From the NCBI RefSeq assembly GCF_000425425.1, contig NZ_AUDK01000001.1, positions 124,001-188,000 on the forward strand: a stretch of DNA of 64,000 nucleotides, written 5' to 3'. Positions 20,163 to 28,657 of this stretch are shown here, piece by piece. Each line of letters begins with the position of its first letter. Positions within the stretch are counted from its first letter, which is position 1. The notes below the pieces were generated by a model that saw only the letters and a program-made list of their open reading frames with translations, was not told the DNA's origin and did no database searches. Origin of the DNA: Flavobacterium daejeonense DSM 17708. GTDB taxonomy: Bacteria > Bacteroidota > Bacteroidia > Flavobacteriales > Flavobacteriaceae. The translations under genes were made by a program, and so were the position numbers.

Positions 20163-21626
20163 TTATTTGCCCAGTTCTTCTAAAATTTCTTTAACAATTT
20201 TCATATCGTCAAAATCAGTACGCACACCCTTGATTTCCTGATAGGTTTCATGTCCTTTTCCGGCAATTAAAATAATATCATTTGGCTGTGCCAATTGACA
20301 GGCAATTTTAATCGCTTGTTTTCTGTCGGTTACAGCAAAAACTTTTTTATGATTTTGAGGCGGCACTCCTTTTTCCATCTCAGCAATAATCACTTCCGGA
20401 TCTTCGTCTCGCGGATTATCTGAAGTTAAAATGGTTTTATTGCTCAATTCAGAAGCAATACCAGCCATAATTGGTCGTTTCGCCTTATCTCTGTTTCCAC
20501 CACAACCTACAATTGTGATTAATTGTTCATTTTTAGTACGTACTTCATTAATGGTTTTCAATACATTTTCAAGTGCATCAGGAGTATGCGCATAATCTAC
20601 AATCGCAGTAACATTTGAATTAGAAACAATATATTGAAAACGACCAGAAACACTTTCTAATTCGGACAACAAACGAAGAGTTTCCAAATTATCCAATCTT
20701 AATTCGATAGCCGTTGCATAAATTGCCAACAAATTATAAGCATTGAAAACCCCAATTAGTTTTACCCAAACTTCATTACCTTCGATTTTCAACAATAAAC
20801 CTGATAATAAATTTTCTAAAATTTGCGCTTTATAATCAGCATAGGATTTTAGTGCATAAGTACGTTTTTTAGCAACGGTATTTTGCAACATCATGGCTCC
20901 GTTTTTATCATCTATATTCGAAATGGCAAAAGCTGTTTTTGGCAAATGATCGAAAAAAGATTTTTTAACATCACGGTATTCCGCAAAAGTGGGATGATAA
21001 TCCAAATGATCATGCGACAAATTGGTAAAAACACCTCCGGCAAAATGTAAGGCTTCGGTACGTTTTTGGTGAATTCCATGCGAACTCACTTCCATAAAAC
21101 AATATTCAACACCGGCATTAACCATTTCTTTTAAATAATGATTAATGGTAATCGAGTCCGGAGTGGTATGCGTTGCTTTATACTCAACATCATCTGCCAA
21201 AATTTTAACGGTAGAAAGCAAACCAACTTTAAAACCCGCTTTTTTGAATAATTGATACAACAACGAAGCAATCGTAGTTTTTCCGTTGGTACCGGTAATC
21301 CCAACTAATTTTAATTTTTCAGATGGATTTCCAAAATAATTAGCCGCCATAAAAGCCATGGCTTTATTGGTATCATCTACTTTTACATAAGTTACTTCAG
21401 CGGCAAACTGCTCCGGAAAAGTATCACAGATGACAGCTTTAGCACCTGAGTCAATTGCTTTTTGGATATAATCATGTCCGTCTGAAATCGTACCGCGAAT
21501 AGCCACAAACACATCATTAGCTTCAATTTTTCGGGAATCAAAATCCAATTTGTGGATAGCAATATCTGTCGAACCGTGAACGGCGTCGATTGCTACTCGG
21601 TATAATATGTCTTTTAATTTAATCAC
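20163..21626 (-). CDS. murE: UDP-MurNAc-tripeptide ligase MurE
   Basis: Adds the third, diamino-acid residue of the stem peptide. The P-loop is GITGTNGKTTIASLL and the carbamylated-lysine/HDHLDYH region is intact. The C-terminal substrate signature reads TSDNPRDEDP, in which DNPR is the motif for meso-diaminopimelate ligases; a lysine ligase would lack this Arg. The product should therefore be the DAP-containing tripeptide. It has 487 residues. The start codon is GTG, overlapping the ftsI stop as GTGA, a 4-base translationally coupled junction. Confidence 0.97.
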   Translation of the reverse strand: MIKLKDILYRVAIDAVHGSTDIAIHKLDFDSRKIEANDVFVAIRGTISDGHDYIQKAIDSGAKAVICDTFPEQFAAEVTYVKVDDTNKAMAFMAANYFGNPSEKLKLVGITGTNGKTTIASLLYQLFKKAGFKVGLLSTVKILADDVEYKATHTTPDSITINHYLKEMVNAGVEYCFMEVSSHGIHQKRTEALHFAGGVFTNLSHDHLDYHPTFAEYRDVKKSFFDHLPKTAFAISNIDDKNGAMMLQNTVAKKRTYALKSYADYKAQILENLLSGLLLKIEGNEVWVKLIGVFNAYNLLAIYATAIELRLDNLETLRLLSELESVSGRFQYIVSNSNVTAIVDYAHTPDALENVLKTINEVRTKNEQLITIVGCGGNRDKAKRPIMAGIASELSNKTILTSDNPRDEDPEVIIAEMEKGVPPQNHKKVFAVTDRKQAIKIACQLAQPNDIILIAGKGHETYQEIKGVRTDFDDMKIVKEILEELGK

Positions 21627-23626
21627 AATAATTCTAAGGTTATAGTTGTGTTTTTTCTAATATTTTGTCCTGCCTGCAAGGATTGACTTTTTACTTTTCC
21701 AATTCCTTTTGCTCTTACTTGTAATCCTAAATTTTCCAATAAAGCAATGGCATCCATTCCCGGCATTCCTTTTACATTAGGCATTAATTGCTGGTTTTTC
21801 TGAAGCTTCGCAAAATATTCGTTGTAACTTTGTTCCTGCTTAGGTACTTTTCTGTCTAATTTTTTAATTTCATTTGTCGAAGGCACCTCAGTAAAAATTT
21901 TTTGTGCAATACGCTTGAAAACAGGTCCCGCCACATCGGCTCCGTAATAATTGTTATTAGCCGTATTAGGTTTATGAACTACCACAATACAGGAATATTT
22001 TGGTGCATCAGCCGGAAAATATCCAACAAATGATGATGCATAATACAAACCGGAACCGTCACGTTTTCCATAATTTACCTGAGCTGTTCCTGTTTTTCCG
22101 GCCATTGGAAAATCTTTAGAATATAATTTAGAAGCCGTTCCTTTTTTAACTACATTTTTCAAAACCGCTTTTAATTTTGAAAGTGTTTCATCCGAACAAA
22201 TTTTAGAATTAATCACCTGAGTCTCCATCTTTTTGATGGTTTTGTTCCATTCTTTGATTTCTGAAACAAAATAAGGTTTGACCATTATACCATCATTGGC
22301 AACTGCATTATAATAGGCTAAAGTTTGCATTGGAGTAACCGAAACACCGTATCCAAAAGCCATCCAAGGCAGAGAAATATTCGACCAGTTTTTATCTGTT
22401 GGCTGTGGAATAAAAGGACGTCCTTCGCCTTTAAAATCCATGTGTAAGCGTTTGTTCAAACCATAAGAATTCACATGATTTACAAACTTGGATGGATTGT
22501 TTTTGTAATTTTCATAAACCGCCTGAACCAAAACCGTATTAGAAGACAATTCGAAACCTCTGGCCAAAGAAATCTTCCCATAACCTCCTTTGTGAGAATC
22601 TCTTACTGCTTTTCCGGAATAACGAATTTCTCCGCCGTGTGTATCATAAACCGTACTGGTATCAGCTACTTTGTCTTCAAGAATTGTCATCAAGTCCACC
22701 AATTTAAAGGTAGAACCCGGTTCGTGGGATTCGGCAACAGCATAATTAGTCGTTTCATAATAGGTTCCGTCATTGGCTCTTCCTAAATTAGCAATAGCTC
22801 TAACTTTTCCGGTATGCGTTTCCATCACCACCACACAACCATGATCAGCCTCATAATCTTCTAATTGTTTCAACAAAGCATGATGCGCAATGTCCTGAAT
22901 ATAAACATCGATGGTTGAAATCACATCATAGCCGTCTAACGGATCTACTTCGTTCTGGTCGCGAATAGGTTTCCACTGTCCTTTGGCAATTTTTTGTTTT
23001 AAAATTCGGCCGTCTTTACCATTCAAATAATCTTTGTAAGCCCATTCGATTCCTTTTCCGTCTGAATGTCCCGCATCGTATGTTCTTTCGTAACCAATGG
23101 TTCTTTCGGCAATTTTCCCAATCGGATGCTCACGAACGGTTTTCTGATCAACTATAATTCCTCCTTTGTAGGAACCTAATTCGAACAAAGGAAAACTTTT
23201 AATCTTCATATAATCGGTATAACTTAAATCACGTGCGATTAAAAAATAACGATTGTTATTAGCTCTGGCCTTTCTTAATTCATTTTGATAATAATAGGAC
23301 GACTTACCTAAAATTGTTGCTAAGGAATCCGATAATGCTCTGACATTATTTTCAAAATCTTCTTTTTTAGGCGCTAAAGCATCAAAACGAATAATATATT
23401 TAGGTATCGAAGTAGCTAACAAACTTCCGTCAGAAGAATAAATATTTCCTTTATTAGCCGGAATTACAAAATTCTTCACCGTTCTTTCCTTAGCCAATTC
23501 GCGATAATAATCTCCTTCAACCCACTGAATATTTGTCAACTTTACAGCAACCGCTAATGCCATCAAAAAAATAGCACAAGCAACCAGATAAATTCGGTAC
23601 GATATGTATTTATCTTCTACTGCCAT
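21623..23626 (-). CDS. ftsI: Septal transpeptidase FtsI (PBP3) with PASTA domain
   Basis: Class B penicillin-binding protein cross-linking septal peptidoglycan. There is one N-terminal membrane helix (about 11-28), a dimerisation/pedestal region, and the transpeptidase domain with its three motifs: SxxK in PGSTFKLV, SxN in LSSNTV, and KTG in MAGKTGTAQ. The C-terminal ~55 residues (from MPNVKGMPGMDAI) look like one PASTA domain, which E. coli PBP3 lacks. It has 667 residues. The start overlaps the ftsL end by 10 bases and the stop overlaps murE by 4. It should work with the FtsW encoded downstream. Confidence 0.96.
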   Translation of the reverse strand: MAVEDKYISYRIYLVACAIFLMALAVAVKLTNIQWVEGDYYRELAKERTVKNFVIPANKGNIYSSDGSLLATSIPKYIIRFDALAPKKEDFENNVRALSDSLATILGKSSYYYQNELRKARANNNRYFLIARDLSYTDYMKIKSFPLFELGSYKGGIIVDQKTVREHPIGKIAERTIGYERTYDAGHSDGKGIEWAYKDYLNGKDGRILKQKIAKGQWKPIRDQNEVDPLDGYDVISTIDVYIQDIAHHALLKQLEDYEADHGCVVVMETHTGKVRAIANLGRANDGTYYETTNYAVAESHEPGSTFKLVDLMTILEDKVADTSTVYDTHGGEIRYSGKAVRDSHKGGYGKISLARGFELSSNTVLVQAVYENYKNNPSKFVNHVNSYGLNKRLHMDFKGEGRPFIPQPTDKNWSNISLPWMAFGYGVSVTPMQTLAYYNAVANDGIMVKPYFVSEIKEWNKTIKKMETQVINSKICSDETLSKLKAVLKNVVKKGTASKLYSKDFPMAGKTGTAQVNYGKRDGSGLYYASSFVGYFPADAPKYSCIVVVHKPNTANNNYYGADVAGPVFKRIAQKIFTEVPSTNEIKKLDRKVPKQEQSYNEYFAKLQKNQQLMPNVKGMPGMDAIALLENLGLQVRAKGIGKVKSQSLQAGQNIRKNTTITLELL

Positions 23627-23964
23627 AATTTCTTAAGGAAACTTTTATCTTCTTCTTTATTTACTTTTATCTTCACCGGCGGAACTGTCGATGGAAAAAT
23701 TTGTCTTTCTTCCATTTTCTCAGAAACGGTCGATTCCATTCTCAGTTTCATTAATTCCGAACGCCTGTCCACAAATTCCGAGCGTAACTCTTTTACTTCT
23801 GATGCTAATTCGGCAATTTTAAAAACCTTTTGTTCGTAACGCTGTGTATTTGCAATCATAATAATTGCCAGAACAATCAAAAAAACAATAAAACGCCAAT
23901 TTTTTATCGCATCTTCATCGATTAAAAACCTTGCTTTTAACAGATTGTAAATACTCATCTTCAT
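23617..23964 (-). CDS. ftsL: Cell division protein FtsL
   Basis: A 115-residue bitopic protein: basic N-terminus, one membrane helix (about 24-40, WRFIVFLIVLAIIMIA) and a periplasmic coiled coil with a heptad-like Leu/Arg pattern (ELASEVKELRSEFVDRRSELMKLR, split here as one helix). FtsL activates the FtsWI synthase. Sequence conservation is low, and the call rests on topology, size and position between rsmH and ftsI. The stop overlaps ftsI by 10 bases. A second Met at position 3 is an equally possible start. Confidence 0.9.
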   Translation of the reverse strand: MKMSIYNLLKARFLIDEDAIKNWRFIVFLIVLAIIMIANTQRYEQKVFKIAELASEVKELRSEFVDRRSELMKLRMESTVSEKMEERQIFPSTVPPVKIKVNKEEDKSFLKKLWQ

Positions 23965-23967
23965 CCT

Positions 23968-24876
23968 CTAAATCTTTTCTGCAATTCTTAATTTAGCACT
24001 TCGGGCTCTGTTGTTTATTTTTATTTCTTCCTCATTGGGAATTATCAGCTTTCCTATTAATTTAAACGGCACAGAATAATTCCCAAAAAAGTCCCGTTCC
24101 GGTTCGCCTTCAAACATTCCGTTTTTCATAAAACGCTTTACCAAACGATCTTCGAGAGAATGATAGGAAATCACGCTCAATCTTCCTCCCGGATTTAATA
24201 TTTCTAAGGATTGCTCTAAAAACTCTTTCAAAACATCCATTTCCTGGTTTACTTCAATCCGAATCGCCTGATAAATTTGTGCCAACACTTTATTTCTAAC
24301 TTTCTCTGGCAAATATTTCGCTAAAGCATCTTTCAGTTCGTCAGTAGTTTTTATTGGTCGGTGTAAGCGGGCTTCTATTATCGTTCTTGATAAAGCCGGT
24401 GCATTTTTTAATTCACCATAATCATAAAAAACACGTCTTAAACTGGCATCATCATATTCATTTACCACTTTATAAGCATCTAAGTCATTTTTTTGACTCA
24501 TTCTCATATCTAATTCCGCATCAAATCGGGTAGAAAAACCTCTTTCCGGCACATCAAACTGATGTGAAGAAACACCTAAATCCCCCAAGATTCCATCCAC
24601 ACTTCGCACTCCGTGAAAACGTAAAAAACGTTTGATATATCTAAAATTCTCATTAATCAAAACAAATCGTTCGTCTGCAAGTGCGTTAGCCAAAGCATCT
24701 TCATCCTGGTCAAAAGCGAATAATTTTCCATTTGGACCTAATCGTCTTAAAATCTCTTTCGAATGACCACCACCGCCAAAAGTCACATCCACATACACAC
24801 CATCCGGCTTGATATTCAAACCGTCAACCGTCTCTTTAAGCAAAACCGGATTATGATATTCCATTTTCGTCGTCAT
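23968..24876 (-). CDS. rsmH: 16S rRNA (cytosine-1402-N4) methyltransferase RsmH
   Basis: SAM-dependent methyltransferase modifying C1402 in the ribosomal P site. The family signatures are clear: HNPVLLKETVDGL at the N-terminus, the SAM-binding loop DVTFGGGGHS, DLGVSSHQFD, and ISYHSLEDRLVKRF near the C-terminus. It has 302 residues, the usual length. The given ATG (24876) overlaps mraZ by 26 bases; the Met at residue 5 (24864, MEYHNPVLL) is the more typical family start and still overlaps by 14. Second gene of the division cluster. Confidence 0.96.
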   Translation of the reverse strand: MTTKMEYHNPVLLKETVDGLNIKPDGVYVDVTFGGGGHSKEILRRLGPNGKLFAFDQDEDALANALADERFVLINENFRYIKRFLRFHGVRSVDGILGDLGVSSHQFDVPERGFSTRFDAELDMRMSQKNDLDAYKVVNEYDDASLRRVFYDYGELKNAPALSRTIIEARLHRPIKTTDELKDALAKYLPEKVRNKVLAQIYQAIRIEVNQEMDVLKEFLEQSLEILNPGGRLSVISYHSLEDRLVKRFMKNGMFEGEPERDFFGNYSVPFKLIGKLIIPNEEEIKINNRARSAKLRIAEKI

Positions 24877-25321
24877 TTATATTACCCATTACTTCTTCAG
24901 CCAAATCTGCGAAATCAACTCCGTCATCTATAGACTGCTCATACAAATCTTTATCCCAGATTTCCACAATATTTACCGCCGATGAAAACACAACATCTTT
25001 AGTAATATTGGCAAAATTCACTAAATCCTTTGGAACCAATAAACGGCCTAAAGCATCAATCTCTACCACTTTTACTCCGGCAGTAAATTTTCGGATAAAA
25101 TCATTGTTCTTCTTTACAAACCGATTGAGTTTGTTGATTTTTTGCATCATCAAATTCCATTCTTCCATTGGATACAATTCCAAACAGGACTGAAATACCG
25201 AGCGCTTCAAGACAAATCCGTCCTGAAGCGATGCAGCCAATTGCTTTTTCAAAGGAGCAGGCAACAACACCCTCCCTTTAGCATCAACTTTACACTCGTA
25301 TGTCCCTACAATTGTATTCAA
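24851..25321 (-). CDS. mraZ: Transcriptional regulator MraZ
   Basis: A 156-residue DNA-binding protein of the AbrB-like swapped-hairpin fold, present as two MraZ repeats: DAKGRVLLPAPLK near the N-terminus and EIDALGRLLVPKDL in the second half. MraZ represses the division cluster that it heads by binding GTGG repeats, and just such repeats lie directly upstream. The start is TTG; no ATG or GTG fits, and MNTIVGTYECKVDAKGR aligns with the family start. First gene of the run to ftsZ, overlapping rsmH. Confidence 0.95.
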   Translation of the reverse strand: MNTIVGTYECKVDAKGRVLLPAPLKKQLAASLQDGFVLKRSVFQSCLELYPMEEWNLMMQKINKLNRFVKKNNDFIRKFTAGVKVVEIDALGRLLVPKDLVNFANITKDVVFSSAVNIVEIWDKDLYEQSIDDGVDFADLAEEVMGNINDDENGIS

Positions 25322-25346
25322 AAAACAGTTCTTAAATGATATAGAG

Positions 25347-25354
25347 CAAAAATA
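25347..25354 (-). promoter_or_regulatory. mraZ promoter -7 box
   Basis: TATTTTTG on the minus strand fits the Bacteroidota -7 consensus TAnnTTTG. Transcription should start about 6 bases downstream, giving a leader of about 20 bases before the TTG start of mraZ. No clear TTTG -33 box is seen; the operator repeats occupy that region. Confidence 0.65.
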
Positions 25355-25364
25355 TAAAAAAATT

Positions 25365-25420
25365 TACCACCTTTTACCACTTTCTACCACTTTGTTGATA
25401 AGTTTACCCACTTTCAACAC
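25365..25420 (-). promoter_or_regulatory. MraZ operator: GTGG repeats in 10-bp phase
   Basis: On the minus strand GTGGTA occurs at 25370-25365, 25380-25375 and 25390-25385, three copies at exact 10-bp spacing. GTGGGTA begins at 25421, with its core at 25420-25415, exactly 30 bp further and so in the same helical phase. MraZ is known to bind tandem GTG-containing repeats at about 10-bp spacing upstream of its own gene. The array overlaps the position where the -33 element should lie, which fits autorepression of the whole division cluster. Confidence 0.85.
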
Positions 25421-25665
25421 AAAACCCTTAATTTTTAGACTATCAGAATATTAGCCCAATTCTCTTTTCTAACAAGCAACAGAATTTTATACAAAAAAAT
25501 CCCCCCAAAAAACCACCAATTTAACATTAGAAAAAACACAATATTTTCACAAAAAAACACAAGAGTCTCAACAACATAACAAACAACACCAAGCAAAAAG
25601 CCCTAAAAATTCAAAATATTATCCCCAAAAAGTGTTTTCAAAAACTTTTTTAACTGATTAAATCC

Positions 25666-25673
25666 TATATTTG
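25666..25673 (+). promoter_or_regulatory. Promoter -7 box of alpha/beta hydrolase gene
   Basis: TATATTTG matches TAnnTTTG. It overlaps the first in-frame TTG of the longest reading frame, so translation cannot start there and the ATG at 25701 is chosen. Confidence 0.65.
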
Positions 25674-25700
25674 TCAAAATTGAAATTCGCATTCAAAAGC

Positions 25701-26465
25701 ATGGAGAAAAACTATAAAAAAGAAGGCAAATACAGCTATTATGAAGCAGGAGAAGGCACCCCGATTGTTATCTTACACGGATTGATGGGCGGCCTAAGCA
25801 ACTTTGATGGCGTAGCACGTTACTTCTCTGACAAAGGATACAAAATTGTAATTCCGGATTTACCCATATACACCCAAAGCCTTCTAAAAACTAACGTAAA
25901 AGCCTTTGCCAAATACGTAAAGGACTTTATCACTTTTAAGGGTTTTGACCGCGTAATTCTTTTAGGTAATTCATTAGGCGGTCACATAGCATTGTACCAT
26001 ACCAAAATGTATCCCGAAAAAGTTGCCGGACTGGTAATTACAGGTAGTTCAGGACTTTATGAAAGCGCCATGGGCGACAGTTACCCAAAACGTGGCGATT
26101 ATGAATACATCAAGAAAAAAGCAGAAGATGTCTTTTATGACCCTAAAATTGCTACTCCGGAATTAATTGACGAAGTGTATGCAACCGTAAACGATCGCAT
26201 TAAGTTAATCAAAACTTTAACCATCGCTAAGAGTGCTATTCGTCACAACATGGCTAAAGATTTACCAAAAATGCACGTACAAACCTGTATTATTTGGGGA
26301 AAAAATGACAAGGTTACTCCTCCTGAAGTAGCCACAGAATTCAACAAATTATTACCAAATTCAAGTTTGTACTGGATTGACAAATGCGGACACGCTGCCA
26401 TGATGGAACATCCGGACGAATTCAACAATTTATTAGAAGAATGGCTTAAAAAAACCAATTTATAA
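25701..26465 (+). CDS. Alpha/beta hydrolase
   Basis: A 254-residue serine hydrolase of the alpha/beta fold with no signal peptide, hence cytoplasmic. The oxyanion region ILHGLMGGLSNF, the nucleophile elbow GNSLGGH (Ser in the G-x-S-x-G context), the acid in WGKNDKVTPP, and the catalytic His in CGHAAMMEHP are all in place. The substrate cannot be told from sequence. The frame is open up to a TTG at 25671, but that lies inside the -7 promoter box, so I use the ATG at 25701. It precedes engB by 23 bases and is probably co-transcribed with it. Confidence 0.88.
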   Translation: MEKNYKKEGKYSYYEAGEGTPIVILHGLMGGLSNFDGVARYFSDKGYKIVIPDLPIYTQSLLKTNVKAFAKYVKDFITFKGFDRVILLGNSLGGHIALYHTKMYPEKVAGLVITGSSGLYESAMGDSYPKRGDYEYIKKKAEDVFYDPKIATPELIDEVYATVNDRIKLIKTLTIAKSAIRHNMAKDLPKMHVQTCIIWGKNDKVTPPEVATEFNKLLPNSSLYWIDKCGHAAMMEHPDEFNNLLEEWLKKTNL

Positions 26466-26488
26466 GCCTTTTTTAAACAAAATATAAA

Positions 26489-27106
26489 ATGAAAATCAAT
26501 ACCGCCGAATTTATAATTAGCAACTCTGATGTAAGCAAATGTCCTAAGGATTTTTTGCCCGAATATGCTTTTATAGGCAGGTCAAACGTTGGGAAGTCAT
26601 CATTAATCAACATGCTGACCAACAACAAAAATTTAGCTAAAACCTCTGGAAAACCAGGAAAAACACAGCTAATTAATCATTTTTTAATCAACAAAAACTG
26701 GTTTTTAGTAGATTTACCAGGTTATGGTTATGCCAAAGTTTCTAAGAAAACTAAATCGGTTTTTCAACAATTCATTACCGATTATTTTGAAAGAAGAGAA
26801 CAGCTGGCCTGCGCTTTTGTACTAATCGACATCCGTCATGAAGCTCAGAAGATTGATATTGAATTTATGAGCTTTATGGGCGAAAGCGAAATTCCGTTTT
26901 GCATCATTTTTACCAAAGCCGATAAAATCAGCAAAACTAAAATTGATTCGCATATTGCCGCTTACCGCAAACAAATGTTTGCCAATAACTGGGCCGAAAT
27001 GCCGCCTTACTTTGTAACCTCATCAAGCGAAGGAACCGGAAAAGAACAACTCCTAAATTATATAGACGAAGTCAATCAGGAAATTTTCAATAACAACGGA
27101 TTTTAA
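26489..27106 (+). CDS. engB: Ribosome-assembly GTPase EngB (YihA/YsxC)
   Basis: A TRAFAC GTPase of 205 residues needed for large ribosomal subunit assembly. All G motifs are visible: G1 GRSNVGKSSL, G2 around KPGKTQ, G3 DLPGYGYA, G4 TKAD and G5 SSSEGTG. The length matches the family. Probably co-transcribed with the alpha/beta hydrolase upstream. A perfect 13-bp terminator hairpin lies 75 bases beyond its stop, between it and the convergent gldC gene. Confidence 0.97.
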   Translation: MKINTAEFIISNSDVSKCPKDFLPEYAFIGRSNVGKSSLINMLTNNKNLAKTSGKPGKTQLINHFLINKNWFLVDLPGYGYAKVSKKTKSVFQQFITDYFERREQLACAFVLIDIRHEAQKIDIEFMSFMGESEIPFCIIFTKADKISKTKIDSHIAAYRKQMFANNWAEMPPYFVTSSSEGTGKEQLLNYIDEVNQEIFNNNGF

Positions 27107-27126
27107 ATTTTAAATTCCAATTTTAG

Positions 27127-27161
27127 AAATTCCAAATTCCAAATTCCAAATTCCAAATTCC
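27127..27161. repeat. Five tandem copies of AAATTCC
   Basis: The heptamer AAATTCC is repeated five times without a break, right after the engB stop. The same word forms the arms of the terminator hairpin 20 bases further on. Probably a simple-sequence expansion seeded by one arm of that hairpin. Confidence 0.9.
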
Positions 27162-27180
27162 AAAAAATAAAATCGAAAAA

Positions 27181-27224
27181 ATCCCAAATTCCATTTGCTA
27201 AAAGCTTGGAATTTGGGATTTTTT
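27181..27224 (+). terminator. Terminator of engB
   Basis: ATCCCAAATTCCA (27181-27193) pairs perfectly with TGGAATTTGGGAT (27207-27219), giving a 13-bp stem with a 13-base loop, followed by six T. It separates engB from the convergent gldC gene. Confidence 0.88.
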
Positions 27225-27254
27225 ACAAGATTTTTTCATCCCGAAACTTTGAGA

Positions 27255-27590
27255 TTATTTTGTCAACTCTAATTTTTCAGCAAAATATTCGCAGAAATCT
27301 TTCATCGTTGCCGACATTTTTTCGTCTCCGGTGGCACGCTGAAAAGTATCCGACATCGCCACTAAAGTCTGATGAAAGAAAACTTTCATCTCATCCACCG
27401 GCATATCTTTGGTCCACAAATCAATGCGCATGCTTTCTTTAGCTTTACTATCCCAAACCGATAACATAATAGCTTTGGATTCCTCCATTTCTACTCCGCC
27501 GTCTTTTGCCGTCCAGTATAATTTTTCAGGAATTCGGTTTTCATCTAATTCTACCAGAAAATTAATTTCCGATTTATGTGCGTTTGACAT
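27255..27590 (-). CDS. gldC: Gliding motility protein GldC
   Basis: A 111-residue protein matching GldC of Flavobacterium johnsoniae in size, sequence character and position directly after gldB. In F. johnsoniae, gldC mutants glide partly, so it has an accessory role in gliding; its biochemical activity is unknown. The protein has no signal peptide or membrane segment, so it is probably cytoplasmic. Its ATG overlaps the gldB stop codon by one base, indicating translational coupling. Confidence 0.92.
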   Translation of the reverse strand: MSNAHKSEINFLVELDENRIPEKLYWTAKDGGVEMEESKAIMLSVWDSKAKESMRIDLWTKDMPVDEMKVFFHQTLVAMSDTFQRATGDEKMSATMKDFCEYFAEKLELTK

Positions 27591-28555
27591 TATTTCTTAG
27601 GTTTATAATTTGACTTTTCAAAAATTTCTTTAGCAGAAACCCGCATTAACTCCGGCAAAGATACTTCATTATTTTTCATATACGAACGAACAATTTGCCA
27701 TCCTATCCAGGCACCTACTTTTCCAGGCGATTCATTATCAATTTCCAGATAAAATTTAGAAAATGGCGCCGGACTGATAAATCGGGAAACTAATTTCGGA
27801 TTATCATCATACAACAATTGCCCATCAATAAAATAACGCCAAATATAACTTTCATTTTCCTGACACCACAACAGCTGTTCCGGAGTGTAACCTATTTTAT
27901 CTTCATCTTTATATTCATCTTCCGGCAACAACATATCTTTTAAATACAACTCTTTTCCAGCCTGAACCATCGCCGCCAAATAACTTTTATCCCTTTCGGA
28001 CATCATTTTCCTTTTAGCAAAACTTTCCACCACATCCGGCATCATTTGCTTAGGCTCAAAATTTTGCTTGATGTAATTTGGAAACTGATAAAACTTATGT
28101 TCTTTTCCCAAATACATTTCGAGAGAAACAATCAATAAACTATCGGCATAGATTACCTTATTATTATAATCCATCTCCGAAATAACTGTGAAAATTTTCT
28201 TTGGTGTTTGAACTTTTGGAAAATGATACTTGATGCGTTTAAAAACACCTTCAATCTCCAATTTATAAGGATCAAAGTCTGAAAACTTCTTTTGAACTTC
28301 ACCGTATAATTCTCTCCAAAGCGGATGCTGCATTTTCTCCAACCAAACCGCATCGTCATTTCCGGCAGGGAAGAAAAAGGGAAATTCCTTTTTAATTTTA
28401 GGCAAATCTTTAGGTTCCGTTTCAAAAAATATTTTATCAAATCGGATCACTTGCAAATCTACAGAAATAGCTTCAACTGCCTTTTCTGTCTTATTTTTAG
28501 TATTACAAGAGAAAAAAAAGAACAAGAGAACTAAGAAATTTACATACGTTTTCAT
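27590..28555 (-). CDS. gldB: Gliding motility lipoprotein GldB
   Basis: A 321-residue lipoprotein: the N-terminal hydrophobic run LLFFFFSC ends in a lipobox Cys at residue 17. GldB is essential for gliding in F. johnsoniae. It is paired with gldC in that organism, as here, with a one-base overlap. The chain looks mainly helical with aromatic-rich segments and no recognisable catalytic motif. It is divergent from nadE; the two starts are about 100 bases apart. Presence of gldBC points to a gliding flavobacterium or relative. Confidence 0.93.
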   Translation of the reverse strand: MKTYVNFLVLLFFFFSCNTKNKTEKAVEAISVDLQVIRFDKIFFETEPKDLPKIKKEFPFFFPAGNDDAVWLEKMQHPLWRELYGEVQKKFSDFDPYKLEIEGVFKRIKYHFPKVQTPKKIFTVISEMDYNNKVIYADSLLIVSLEMYLGKEHKFYQFPNYIKQNFEPKQMMPDVVESFAKRKMMSERDKSYLAAMVQAGKELYLKDMLLPEDEYKDEDKIGYTPEQLLWCQENESYIWRYFIDGQLLYDDNPKLVSRFISPAPFSKFYLEIDNESPGKVGAWIGWQIVRSYMKNNEVSLPELMRVSAKEIFEKSNYKPKK

Positions 28556-28566
28556 TTTATTTTAAT

Positions 28567-28574
28567 TAAATTTG
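28567..28574 (+). promoter_or_regulatory. nadE promoter -7 box
   Basis: TAAATTTG matches TAnnTTTG. It lies in the short gap between divergent gldB and nadE, and implies transcription from about 28580, so the upstream TTG in the nadE frame is not a start. Confidence 0.6.
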
Positions 28575-28657
28575 CAGCATTGCGTCAGGATAACCAGCAG
28601 ATTAACCGAAAAATCATGCACAAAGATACATTCCTGACAACTAAAATTGGAACAATT

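Larger units (their letters stand above)
25322..25665. other. Divergent intergenic region between mraZ and the alpha/beta hydrolase
   Basis: About 345 bases of very AT-rich, A-tract-laden DNA between two divergent transcription units. The left end holds the mraZ promoter and operator; the right end runs into the hydrolase promoter. The middle (about 25425-25640) shows only homopolymer-like A and C runs and no reading frame or hairpin that I would defend. Confidence 0.5.

Noticed and set aside
25480..25640. A-tract and C-run region upstream of the hydrolase as a possible origin of replication
   Set aside because: No DnaA-box cluster, no dnaA or gidA neighbour, and the region is explained as a divergent promoter area.
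27127..27161. Tandem heptamers as a possible CRISPR or phase-variation tract
   Set aside because: Units are contiguous without spacers and lie after a stop codon, outside any coding frame or promoter.
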